Source of the DNA: Magnaporthiopsis rhizophila
Lineage: Eukaryota; Ascomycota; Sordariomycetes; Magnaporthales; Magnaporthaceae
Direction: 5' to 3'
Length of the DNA stretch: 64,000 nucleotides
NCBI GenBank assembly: GCA_003049465.1
Contig: PYSS01000034.1
Location: 12,419-76,418 of the forward strand
In this document: positions 48,291 to 59,298 of the stretch, one piece after another
Position numbering within the stretch: position 1 is the stretch's first letter
Layout: each line of letters opens with the position of its first letter
Made by a program: the position numbers and the translations under genes
The notes under the pieces: model-generated
Told to the model about the DNA's origin: nothing
The model's database searches: none
The model's input: only the letters and a program-made list of their open reading frames with translations

Positions 48291-48609
48291 ATGAACCCGT
48301 TCGGCCCCGAGCGGAACCGCGAGCGGTTCCAGCGGGCCGCTCAGATCCTGCAGCGGTACCGGCGCGCCGAGACCCGGGCGGCTGGCGCGGCTCGCCGACC
48401 GCCAGCGGAGGGACTTGCCCTACAACGAGCACAACTTTCGGAGCCACAGAGACTGGGACAAATACAAGGAGAAGGAAATGACCGACGAGGAGGCCGACGC
48501 CATCGAGCAGAGGCACTACGAGAGAAAAGGGGCGAAGGAGCACTACCAGTCCAGGGAGCACAGGGAGGGTCTGAGGAGAGGGTTCAGGGAGGCGACGGAG
48601 GCCCGCTAG
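48291..48609 (+). pseudogene. Frameshifted gene fragment, Arg/Glu-rich
   Basis: Two adjacent frames share one style of protein: ATG at 48291 gives MNPFGPERNRERFQRAAQIL and on to RYRRAETR, and a second frame offset by one base continues as ARLADRQRRDLPYNEHNF and on to a helical Arg/Glu/His-rich stretch, stopping at 48609. The switch falls near 48372-48385, in a GGG/GGC-rich spot, and no GT-AG intron fits. The upstream Pro/Ala-rich frame (47673-48272) is in phase with the first part but is cut by a TAG. So this is either a decayed gene or one with sequencing indels. I do not recognise the protein family. Confidence 0.5.
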
Positions 48610-48989
48610 GGTGGCTAGAGCGGCCGGGGAGGGTGCGGGGGGCGGGGGCAACCAAGGAGGCGGGTGGGAAGGGGGAGAAGGGCCCGTAGCCGACGGCTGT
48701 GAAAGTTTGCACTGTTGCCCTTCTCCAGCTGGGTAGGTTGTGCTGCTGACAGCTCGCTCGCTGCTCAGGTCAGCACCGCGTGACGAACACGGCGCAGGGC
48801 GGAGCGTTTTGATATTCGGCTATGATTATATTCAGCATCATCCCGCTTGTTCTTTGGCGAAAGAGATGCGGAAATTTGAGGACAGGTGGGTGTATCTTAT
48901 TACCACTAGTGTGTGTTACCTCTTCAGCGGAATGGAAACATACAGCAGGGCCCAGCGTCCAAAGTACCTATCCACCTTGCAGAAAACTC
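48610..48989. other. Intergenic region, 380 bp
   Basis: Convergent spacer between the gene fragment and the P450 stop codon. No gene seen. Confidence 0.6.
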
Positions 48990-50743
48990 TTAAAGCGTGT
49001 ACTCCCACTCCACGTCCTCCCACCCTTCCCTCTGCCGCAGCGTGACCTCGACGTCCGCCCGCGGCTTCCACAGGCCCATGGGCATCTCGTCATCCTTGAA
49101 GGCCGGCACCACGACCTCTGCGCAGCCGGGCGCCAGCTCCCAGGCGCAGGAGACGGCGGCCGCGATGCCCGTGACCTCGACGTGCGCGAGCGTGCGGCCG
49201 GGGCAAAACACCTCGCCGCCGCCGAAGCCGCGGAACGCGGCCGGGTGCACCTTTTTCCTGCTGCCGTCGTCGCCGCTACTGCCGCCGCTGCTGGTGCCGG
49301 TGCTGCCGTCGGTAGTAAAGACGCCGCCGGCCGCGTTGAGGAAGCGCCTCGGGTTGTAGTCGTCGGCGTCGGCGCCCCAGACGTCGCGTCGGCGGTGCAT
49401 GACGCCACCGTCCATCATGACGACGGAGTCCTTGCGCAGCAGGTAGCGGCCGCCCAGCACCACGTCCTCGCGCACCGAGCGCACCGATGACGTGGGCATG
49501 GTCAGCCGGAGCATCTCGCGGAAGGCAGAGGTCAGCAGCGGACAGCGGTTGCGGAGGCTGGAGATGTTGACCGTAGCCCTTTTCCTTTTCGTCCCCTTCT
49601 TGTCAATGTCGTCCACATGCACGTCGGCCGAGGTCACGGTCACGGTCCCGCTGTCGAGCAGCTCGGCCCGCACGTCCTCGAGCAGCGCCCGGTCGGCCAG
49701 GAGGCGGGCGAGCGTCCAAAAGGCGCCGAGGGTGCTGTTGGGGATCAGGCCGAGGAGCATGCCGACCTCGGACTTTGCCAGGTCGTGCGGCGGGTAGCCG
49801 TGGTCAAAGTGGATGCGCGCTCGCTCGCGCAGCAGCCACGGCGCACTCTTTCGCCGCGCCTCGTCGTTATAAAACGCGTGCATGGCGTCGGTGAGGCGCG
49901 CGCGCGCGCGGTGCGCCCGCGGGTAGAGCAGGCGCGAGAGCCCACCGCCGACGATGGCCATGAGGACGGCGCGGCCCTCAAAGTCCCAGAAGAGTTGCCT
50001 CAGCGACGGTTCCTCGGCCAAGGGGCTGTCGGCACCCCAGAAGGCGGTCACGGTGGGGCCGGATATGAGGTCCCGACACCAGGCATAGAGCCGCATCGTC
50101 ACCACCTCGCCAGTCCCAGTTCCGTCGGCGGCGGAGAGGCGGCCTAGGTTGCCGGCGATCCCGGCCATCAGGGCCATGCTGAGCTCGTCCAGGGCCGGGC
50201 CCGACGGGAGGGAGCTGTACAGGTGGTCGTGGTTCTCGCTCAGGAGGCCCGGCCCGTCCTCGTCGAACATGTTCCTCGCCGTGACGGCCTGCGCCTTGTC
50301 CGAGAAGAGCAGCATCCTCCCGGAAAAGGTGGTGGAGAAGGGCCGGAACGAGATGGCCTTTGCCTGCTGGCTCACCGCCGCCGTCAGGGCCGGGCTGGTG
50401 ATGATGTACTGCCTCGCGCCGGGTATCGGGAGGGTGTAGATATCAAGGCCGTACGTGTCCCTGGAGGGCAAGTACATCACATGTTTTCTCATTAGTGGGT
50501 GGCCTTGCTTCGCTGCTTTGGTAGTTCTACTCACTGAATCACCTGATAGTACTTCTTCCCGTGCCACAGCATGCCGACGATGTGCCCTATAACAGGTATC
50601 TTGGTCGGGGCCATGGGCGGTTCGCGGGGGTCGAGATGGACGCGGAGCAGTCGCGGCACCGCGGCCACGAGCACGGCCAGCAGCAGCGGCAGGCCGACGA
50701 CGACGCCCTTTGCAGGGACCAAGGCATCCCGAAATGCGTCCAT
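48990..50743 (-). CDS. Cytochrome P450 monooxygenase
   Basis: Two exons, 50535-50743 and 48990-50460 (559 aa); the 74-bp intron (donor GTGAGT) joins KYYQVIQ to DTYGLDIYTL. The N-terminus has the usual membrane anchor (about residues 11-35, GVVVGLPLLLAVLVAAVP) and a Pro-rich hinge (REPPMAPTKIPVIGH). Helix K carries EMLR (ExxR) and the heme loop is FGGGEVFCPGR with the cysteine thiolate at about Cys489. It resembles fungal P450s annotated near the CYP7/8-like group, but the family number cannot be set by eye, and no substrate is implied. About 25 Ser/Gly/Asp-rich residues (TGTSSGGSSGDDGSRKK) are inserted just before the heme loop. No other secondary-metabolite genes are nearby, so it is not obviously part of a cluster. 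Confidence 0.92.
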
Positions 50744-50827
50744 CACATCGGCACCGTCGAGAGATTAACCGGTTAGAAAAGAAAGGCGTGTGCGAGGTGA
50801 CGTCTCGCCAGGTCTCGTCACCGCTTC

Positions 50828-50830
<3 letters not shown>

Positions 50831-50868
<38 letters not shown>
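50831..50868. repeat. T(38) homopolymer
   Basis: Uninterrupted T-run less than 100 bp above the P450 start codon. Confidence 0.95.
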
Positions 50869-51304
50869 CAACGAGAAGCGAGGACCGCCGGAGCCTGAGG
50901 GAGGGCTAAGGTGACACCTACCAATCTAGCCTATGATGGGGTAGCTTCAGCTCGCATCTGCACCAACAGCGAATACTCGGACTGCCCGATGCACCGCTGT
51001 GGGGTTGTCAAAACCAGAACTGCGCAAACTCTAACAAATGGAAACCGTAACATTCAGAAGACTGACAGGCACGCATGCTGTTGATGTCACGCCCTAAATA
51101 GGTAGAACCTGGTATAACCACTTTGAATCCTTCGCCTGCATAACGTCGATCAATTCATTCATAAGCTCTCCCTTCAACGCCCAAAAAATCCCAGTGGGAT
51201 CAAATGTCCGGGGAATACTGAGGCCAATTCATCTTCCTAATACTGAATTCCCCTAGTATTTCAAAGGTGAGGCATGTCCTATAATAGAAATAGTATCTAA
51301 ACCG

Positions 51305-51348
<44 letters not shown>

Positions 51349-51367
51349 NAAAAAAAAAAAAAAAAAA
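51305..51367. repeat. A(63) tract with one unresolved base (N at 51349)
   Basis: The longest homopolymer in the window, broken only by a single N. The N suggests the run length or a contig join was not resolved. Confidence 0.95.
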
Positions 51368-51672
51368 GGATACCAAAATACTCCAGGATCCCGGCGTATG
51401 TCCGTGTAGTACGCCTCCTTTTCTACCAGGGCGTTTCCATCAAGGGATACCAAGTTGCGCCTTTCCCGAGAGCGAGAGATTGAAGATCAATTGGCACAGA
51501 GTAGCAAGATGGTCGTCAAGATACCCAAACCACTTACGGCCAGAACGCAGCTGGTCAGTTCGCGCTTTCTCTAACCCATACATGAGCGCCTCTTTCCGGG
51601 AACCAAGCCGACAGCCAGTCAAATGCCTTGCTAGCCGCCTCACCACCAGATCGGCATGGGTTCGGATTGCAC

Positions 51673-53896
51673 CTAGTAATCCAAACCCTTGAAGATGCTG
51701 ATGCACACTCCCTCGACCGTCTCCTTCCCGATTCCACCCTTGGCCTCCTCGACAGTCCACGTCCACGTCTGAGGCGTCATCTCTTCCCCGTCTCTCAACG
51801 GCGGCCACACGCCGTACACTCTCAGCTGTGGAGAGCCATACTCATCCGCGCCCGCCAACTCCCCGCTGCTCCCAACTAGATTGACCTCGAATCTGACAGA
51901 CCTCCTGTCAGGCTCGACTGCTGAGACGGCTGTCCCGTCGAGGGACTTGACAAAGTCGAGCCGCTGCTCCCCGTCGCTCTCGATCGACCCCGCGATAGAG
52001 AAGGCAAGCTGCTCGGCTTGGTCCGCCAGGAAGCGCGTCACCGCGCCCCTCACGTAGTGCGTAACCTCCCGGAAGTTGGGGTATGTTTCTGACGGTGGGT
52101 ATACGAAGCGGAGGGTATTCTGCCGAGGCACCACCGGCCCGCTTGGCCCTAGAGGCACCTCCTCAAGTGGCGGGAGGAGTCTCGTTGAGTACATCGTGCA
52201 GAGGTGTGCGGAAAGCTGCGTCGTCCCTATCACCGAGAGGCGCACGGCCGGCGTGATGCTCAGTTGCAGCTGGAACTCGTGCGGGCTGAGAAACGTGTGG
52301 AGGAGAGCCTCGGATGATGATGTATGACGAGATGATCCCGGCGACGCCGTCGACACGGGTGGTTCGACGAGCGTGAACGAGGCCGACAGGTAGCCCGCCG
52401 ACTGCAGGACCCACGTAAGGTCCGATACGAATCGGGTTGTCCTTTCGAGAGAGCGCTCGTGCTCAAGGTAGGCGATCACGGGCCTGAGGAGGGCGTACGG
52501 CTGCCCGGCCCGGCTCTGCCTAGCCTGTGGCGGGCCCGGCTGCGACCGGACGCGCAGATTCAGCCGGTGGGCGTACGACAGAAGCAAGGGCAGGGCGCTG
52601 CTGATGGCTTCGGCGAGCACGTCTTCCGGGCCCGGTCCCCAGCCAAGCTCGTCTGGCGCGTCATCCGTCAGGTCGCACAGGTGGATGACGGCTTTCGTAT
52701 GCGTGTCTAACTCGTAGCTGACGGCCCCTTCGGCAAGTCGGACGCCAAACGAGAGCAGAGTACGGCCTTCGCGGTTGATCTCGTACCACAGCTCCTGGTG
52801 AAAGATGGTATTCCGTGCTTCCATGACCCGGCTCTCCAGGGGTGCGTCCGGCGCCGGGACTTGGGGTAGCATGGATCTGCCCACAGCCACGCCATCCCTC
52901 TCGATGGACACGCGAACTCTTTGCGGGTTCGCGACCCTCGCGGCGTCAAGGCTGACAGTGCCATCGTCGCTACGCCTCATGGGAGCCAGGCTGGTGTTCC
53001 GAAATGCGGGCGCAGCTATCAACAACGCACGCAGTCAGCATTTTTCCCTGGTCCATTTCCAGGCCCCACCGGGTATCGAGGTAGCCAGATCATGTCGCCT
53101 GACTGCGAGGACATACACTCGGAGAAACCAAACTTGACACCCAGCGTCTGCCTCTCGTGTGGGAGGCGTGAAACAGACCACCCCTTATCGCTGACAGCCA
53201 GCACGTCGGCCCAGTACCGGGTCTCGAGCGAGATCTCCTTCTGCAGACGGGCGGCGGCGGACATGACCGAGTCCATGCTCCTGTTGATGTCGAGGAACTT
53301 CCAGCCGGTGGCCACCATCTTGTTGTCTTGGACCCGCGACGCATTGGTCTGCGGAGCGGCCAGCTGGTCGGCGCCGAGGGTGCCAATGCCGACGAGCTCT
53401 CTCAGGGTTGGGGACAGGGTCCTTCCGGCGTTCGTGGGGTCTTCCTTGGTGAGCAAGAGCGAGACGAAGTCGAGGGTGAGCATGGCGTTCTGGTGAGCAA
53501 TGCTTCATAGCACAGAGACGAGAGTCAGTCGGAAAAGCCACCATCTACCGACGAATTCTGGCCGGATGCGCGCGCATACTCAATGTTCCGCAGGGCCTCT
53601 TCCCTCGCCGTCCTGATGGTTTCTGCCGTCACGGCTGTCGTCGAGGGCTCGTCGCCGGCCGAGGGACCGCTGTCCATATCAACATCGCCATCGGGGGCGG
53701 CCATCTCGGTCTCGGTCGACGCGATGCCGGTGGTTTCGAGCTCGACCTCTTTGCGCAATTCATCCTCGCTGATGCCGCGAAAGCCCTCGGGCCCCGCCGA
53801 CTTGACGCGGGCGATGAATTCGGCGAGGCTCTTGGGCCTCTTGTCGCCTATAGGCCATGGTCGCAAGGATAAGGGCGACTGTGTAGGATTCGTCAT
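51673..53896 (-). CDS. MED17: Mediator complex subunit 17 (MED17/Srb4)
   Basis: Three exons, 53580-53896, 53117-53502 and 51673-53015 (681 aa); introns 77 and 101 bp, both with GTATGC/GTATGT donors. The start MTNPTQSPLSLRPWPIGDKR and the junction NID-IAHQNAMLTLDFVSLLL are typical of MED17, as is KMVATGWKFLDINRSMDSVM and the following FGFSE-SAPAFRNTSLAPMRR across intron 2. MED17 is a core head-module subunit of the nuclear Mediator complex and helps pass activator signals to RNA polymerase II. An acidic, Thr/Ser-rich linker lies at about residues 50-95. The C-terminal part (after residue 500) is less conserved but has the usual hydrophobic strands. No oddities in splice sites. Family assignment rests on motif recognition and is strong. 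Confidence 0.92.
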
Positions 53897-54803
53897 GGTG
53901 GTGTGCAAGGGATAGCTGATGCTGTTGTGAGATTTCTGGCAGCCACCGCGAGCCTGTACCGCATCGCGCCTCAAACAGACCAGAAGAAAAGCAATCGACG
54001 AAAAGGCTGAAAAGTGGGGAGCAGCTCCCAACCTTGCTCATTAAATGATTAGCAGCAATAAACAACTTTTTTTTTTTTTTTTTCAGTTCTTATTTCTATT
54101 CCTATTTCCATTCCTATTTCCGTTCCTCTTTTCATTCCACTTTCCATTTACGGGAAATGCCCTGATTTTTAAACATCCATGAATATGCGATGGGGAAACC
54201 AGCCCCTGGAACGCAGTCATCCCGACTGATCAACCACACTGGCCAAAATGCGCGAGCAACGACGAGACGTAAACGTATTCCATTTTGGAAAATCTGCGGT
54301 TTTTATCCTTCTTTTGGGGTGGGGACTGTGCCTCCATACCACACGTGTCCTAACCAGGCTGCTACGATGAGCCTCTGACAACCAAACGCCAAACAAGCCA
54401 AGCCATGGAGAGACCAAAAGGCTGCATAGGTGCCCCGTCCTACATACATGCTGGTGATCACCGCTGATATCCATTTCGTCCTCCTCAATACCTTCGTAAA
54501 CCATGACAACTAGGACAAGACATGAAATAAATAACACAAACTGTGTTTTTTTGTGGGCAAAAATTGCGACAGCAGCCTGGGCGTCGTCACCTGCCTTCCT
54601 TCGTACGGTGGCCATTAGGGCTCTCACCGGGAGAATACAAAAGAGAAGATAGACACCTGACAAGACAGACTCGCCGGGGAAAAAAAAAAAAAAAAAAAAA
54701 AAACAGTATAGTGCCAAGAGGGGAGAAGAACAACAAATGAAAAACGATGGGTGCTGATAGGTCGAGTTGCCAGGTCTGGTTTGGTTGCCCAGGAACCCGG
54801 CTT
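53897..54803. other. Intergenic region, 0.9 kb
   Basis: Between the MED17 start and the SNF2-RING stop codon. T-run at 54067-54083, then repeated ATTTCYNTTCC-like units (about 54090-54150), and A(24) at 54680-54703. No gene seen; probably the MED17 promoter. Confidence 0.6.
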
Positions 54804-57800
54804 TCAACGTCGATCCCCGATGCCAAACAGGTACATGAGCTCCTTGGTACTAAGACGAGCTATGTCCTTGGCATCGCCCTCGTTAAGGGCCGCATTGACC
54901 AGTGAGCGCTTCTGTTCCTGGAGCGCCGCGATGCGGTCCTCGACCGTCCCCTTGACGAGGATGCGGTGGACGTTGACGGTGCGCATCTGGCCCATCCGGT
55001 GTGTTCGGTCGACCGCCTGCATCTCGATGAAGGGGTTCCAGAAGGGGTCCATGATGATCACCTGAGACGCCGCCGTCAGGTTGAGCCCTGCGTTGCCCGC
55101 GCGCAGCGAGACCAGCATGATGGTCGACCGAGGATCGTTCTGGAAGCTGAGCGCCGCGCTGTCACGCTGGTCACGGCTCATGCCTCCATCGTACCGACAT
55201 ACGTGCAGCCCAAGGTCTCGCATGATGGCCACCTCCAGGAGGTCGAGCAGCCCCGTCCACACCGAGAACACGAGCGTCTTCTCTCCCATCTCCTGAATGT
55301 CGCTGAGGAGCTGCGTGCACCGGCTGACCTTGGCCGACGAGATCCAGTTCTTATACAGGTAGTTCATGTACTTCTTGCGCGCCGCCTTGTTCCGAGACGC
55401 CTCCTGGCGAAGAGTCTGTAGCTGGTGCGGCTTGACCTTCTCTTTCCCCTTGCCCTTCTCTTTCCCCTTGCCCTTGGATTTCGTCTTCGGGTCTCCTTTG
55501 GGCTTTCTCTTTCTAGCAGCCTGTGCGTCTCCGGGCCGCGCCTTCTTCTTGACTCGCTTGGCCACAGCGGCCGTGGAAATAGCCGTGTCGTCGCCCGAAT
55601 CCTCCTCGGCAGCCTTGGCCTTCCCCTTCGATGTTGCCGATGGTGCCGACGCTTCCGCGTTGGAAACGTCCAGATCCATGCCTTCCAAGTCTTCATCATC
55701 TTCTTCATCGTCCGAGTCCTCGACGACACGCCTCTGCTTACCCCTCGGGGTTGACTGCTTTTGCGCTTTTCGGGTCTCGAGGTCATGGTCTGAATCGTCG
55801 GCCGCCTCGTCCTCCTCATCCGATACGGCATCGTCAGCGACGACGAAATCTCTCAGGTTGCCCTCATCGTCCGCCTCTTCATCGTCGGCATCGTCGGCGC
55901 TGATGTCCCCATCAGAGTCAGAGTCTATCTCCCAGGGCTGATTCCACTTTTCGCCATCCGAATCGTCGTCTGAGGAGTCGTCCTCTTCCCCGGCAGCGAG
56001 AAGTCCCTCAGCAGCCGCCTTCTCTGGCATGTGAACCTCCTTGAAAGCGCCGTAGTTGACGACCTTGCTAGAGTCGATCCTGCCGCGGCACTGGGGACAC
56101 AGCGCCGACGTCGAGCCGCCCTCGCCGGCCTGGCCAGCCTGAATGTTGTCCTGTTCTGAGTTGCTGGTAAGACGCGAGAGGCATTCGCCGCACAGTTCAT
56201 GACCGCAGGGAAACAGAATCTTGGGGTCCTGCACTGCATCATAGCAGATAGGGCACTCGAAGGATTCTGCCTCCTTGAGCCTATCGATGACATCTTGTGC
56301 AAACGTCTTGGCTAGCTCCAGCATCTGGTCGGCAGACAGTCCGCTGTCGACAGCATACTCAACATCAAAGTTAAGATTCGGGTGACAACAGGCCTGACGC
56401 AGACGTAGCAGCAGCACCAGGACGTTAGAATAGTTCTTGCGGAGGGTGCCGGCTCTCATATACTTGTTCACTTGGTTCTGCGAGCTTGTCTCGAGGTCGC
56501 GATAGAAAGAAGTCTCATCGGGAGAAAAGCAGACGTGCACAATCTCCTCGATCTTTGGAGGTAGGTCGAGGATTGGCTTGCCGTTGATCAGTGATGTCTT
56601 CTCTCGACGTAGCATCAATGCCTGGAGAACGGCCTGCAGCTGCTTCAGGGCGTTGGTTCGGAGGGATCGCCTCGAATACGACGAGCTTCTGCTGCTCGGT
56701 TTCAGAGCTCCAAAGGCCTGTAAAAGGGATGGGCATTAGCTGACCGGCCGATCTCTGAGGGCGCACGCTGGGAGAGAAACCAACCTTGCTGAACATCTTC
56801 AGCTTATCGTAGGGGCCAATGCGCAGGAACTGGAACAGGGAGAAGAGCTCATGGGCCCCGTTCATCATCGGAGTCCCCGAGAGACACCACCTGTACTCTC
56901 CCAGTAGAGCATGTACCGCCTTCGCAGCCTGCGTGTTGTGGTTCTTGACGCATTGGGCTTCATCCAGAATGATGCGCCAGAACCTCGATTTGCTGTGGAG
57001 CAAGGGGCACTGCTTCTGCAGCACCTTGTCGTCTGCGAATTCTCCCTCGGATTTGCGGTGCGTTCCCCTGTACTTCGCCATGCGCTTGTACTCGGCGGCG
57101 AGTGTTCCATACGTGGTCAAGACGACGTCGTAGCTCTTGAGCTTCTCAAAAGGCAGTCGCTTTGTGCCATGCAGGAGGAAAACTTCCATCTTGTGGCCGT
57201 CCTTCAACTTGGATCCGATCTCGGCTTCCCATTGTCTCACCAGGGCAACAGGCCCGATGATCAGGTTAGTTTTGAGGTCGGCGTCCTGACCGGGACGAGC
57301 AACCATGAGAGACAAGGTCGAGATGGTTTTGCCAAGTCCCATGTCGTCGGCCAAGATGCCTCCCTTCTTCCGCTGGTCGTCTTCCATTCCCATCATCCAC
57401 TTCAGTGCCAGGCGCTGGTGCGGGAAAAGCGGGAATTTGAGAGCCTCCGGTGTAGCCTCCTGTTCGCTATCCTCGAGAGCGATATCCGGACGGCAAGACT
57501 TGAAGAGATTGCGAATCTGCTCCTCCTCTCTCTCGGCATGGCTCCTTGGGTCCAGGAAATTGTGCAGGCGATCATGCAGAGGACTTCCGTCCCAATTCAG
57601 GCCGTTTTCAAAGTCGATGTTGTTGGCTCGCTGGGTCAGCTCGCGGAGGGAAAGGGGCTGGGGATCGTCCTCGCTAAGGTCGATGTAGTTGCCAGGGTAG
57701 GCTCCGGGAATATGGATCTGGGGTGTGTTGTCGTAGATGGCCTGAGGGGGAAGCGTCTGAGAGAGGAGAGTCTGAGAGGGAACAATCACTGGCGCAGGTA

Positions 57801-59298
57801 TACTCGCCAGCTGGCTCGACCCATAATCAGCCATATAGCCTGGCATCTGGTAACCTTGGGCCTGACTAGGAAGAGGATTCGGGCGATGAGCCACTTCCCA
57901 AACCTCGAGCTCGTCCTCAGTCTTCGGGGCCTGGGCCTGGTCCTGGTGAGCCCGCCGATGGCGCAGAATCTGTTGATCGATCTCATCATCGTCCACAGTA
58001 AGGTCAATGATTTCGTGATCTGGGACGCCGCGCTCCGGGGAGGATTCAAAAGGATCGACGAATCCAGAGGTGCCATCCGATGTGCGCATGAACTTTGACT
58101 TGTGATCGCTTGGTGCAGGTTCGTCTTTGATATGAGTGCCGAAAGAGCGCTTGCGGCTACCAGCCCTGCTTTGAGCTTGATAGCCGTGGGACGAATCTGT
58201 GCCGGTGCTGGGGGTCTGTATGGCACTGTCGGGATTCGGCGTAGAATCCGGAGAGTTGCCTACAGGGGCGGCTAGTCAGCAAGGAGAAAGAGGCGGTTGG
58301 GAGTGTGGTATGTACATGCAACAAGACGGCAGGAGAAAGGCAAAGAAACAAATCTGGTAGTCATACCCAAACCAAGACGATTCTTGGCGTCAGACACGCG
58401 CCTCTCGAAGTCCCGGAGGAGGCGTCCGAATGCAGGATGCCGAGGGGCCGCAGGATCCAAGAGTGAAGCGGCGCGGGTTTCCTCGATTCCGATCAAATCC
58501 CGCACGTCGCGCTCCATCTCATCCATGACAGACTCCATATAATCCCGAGAGCCTGCGAGCCCGTCGAGGAGGGAGCTCTTTTCAACGATGGTCTTTGCCA
58601 AGGCAGTGATGATGCCTATGGCCTGCTGCGATGTGGACTTCGCTCCCGCATCGCCCACCGTCTGACTTGAGGATCCAGGCTCTGAACAAGCGTGGCAAGG
58701 TTAGCTCGCTCGAGGGCGGTCGAGGACACGATTGTGCGACACTTGCAAACAGTCAAACATACCAATCTTCGGCTCACGCATGGGCAGTCCTCCATGCCCA
58801 GGCATGCTAGCCGCCGTCGTCAGGCGGGACGAACCTGCCGTCGTCCGATGGTGGGGACTAAGACCCGGCTCTGCTCGAAGACCGATGTCGTTAGTTTCAC
58901 ACGCAACGATGGAGCGGGACGCAAGGCAGAAGAAAGTTGAACATCAGCCGCTGTAGCGCGGCATGAGACATACCGGTCTTTGGCTGGCGCCAGCTCGTCG
59001 GCTCCGAATTTATAGGAGACCGCCGCGACGGGCCAGCTTCCGTCATGAGTTGAGGGCTCCAGGCTCCAGGGCCCCCCTGGGCTTGGGCTTGGCGCTCGTC
59101 CTGGGTATCAAGCAGGAAATCCATCTTGCTCTGGAGGGCGGCAAGATGCACCTCGGCGGCGGCCAAAGTCTCCGAATCCGCGTCGGAGAGGCCGATGGAG
59201 GCGGAAGATTCCTGGAGGGAGGCGACAATGGCTCGCTGGAGGTCAATTTGATCTCGCAGCTCGTCGAGCTCGACAGGCGAGGAGAAGCCGTCATCCAT
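54804..59298 (-). CDS. SNF2-family DNA translocase with RING finger (Uls1/Rad5/Rad16-like)
   Basis: Five exons, 58974-59298, 58763-58870, 58367-58681, 56785-58259 and 54804-56717 (1378 aa); all four introns have GT-AG ends and matching phases. Order: N-terminal helical and disordered part (1-310); two SUMO-interaction-like motifs, IIDLTVDDDE (333-342) and YIDLSEDD (441-448); SNF2 ATPase with DDMGLGKT (554-561) and DEAQ (682-685); RING finger of C3HC4 type (CPICYDAV ... CGHELCGEC ... CPQC, about 896-951); a roughly 230-residue acidic then Lys/Gly-rich linker; helicase C lobe (GGMSRDQRD ... AGNAGLNLTAASQV ... DRTHRMGQ). Rad5, Rad16 and Uls1 combine a Snf2 motor with a RING; the SIM-like motifs favour Uls1, a SUMO-targeted factor. 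The nuclear role (clearing SUMO-conjugates from chromatin) is inference. Confidence 0.9.

Larger units (their letters stand above)
50744..51672. other. P450 upstream region with long homopolymers and an N
   Basis: No gene. Contains T(38) at 50831-50868 and the A-tract with an N at 51305-51367. The sequence between them is AT-richer than the genes. Confidence 0.6.

Noticed and set aside
48990..53896. Secondary-metabolite cluster around the P450
   Set aside because: Neighbours are PFK, a gene fragment and MED17; no backbone synthase, transporter or tailoring enzymes.
56911..58098. 395-codon + strand frame opposite the SNF2-RING gene
   Set aside because: Antisense shadow of a clear SNF2 ATPase domain.
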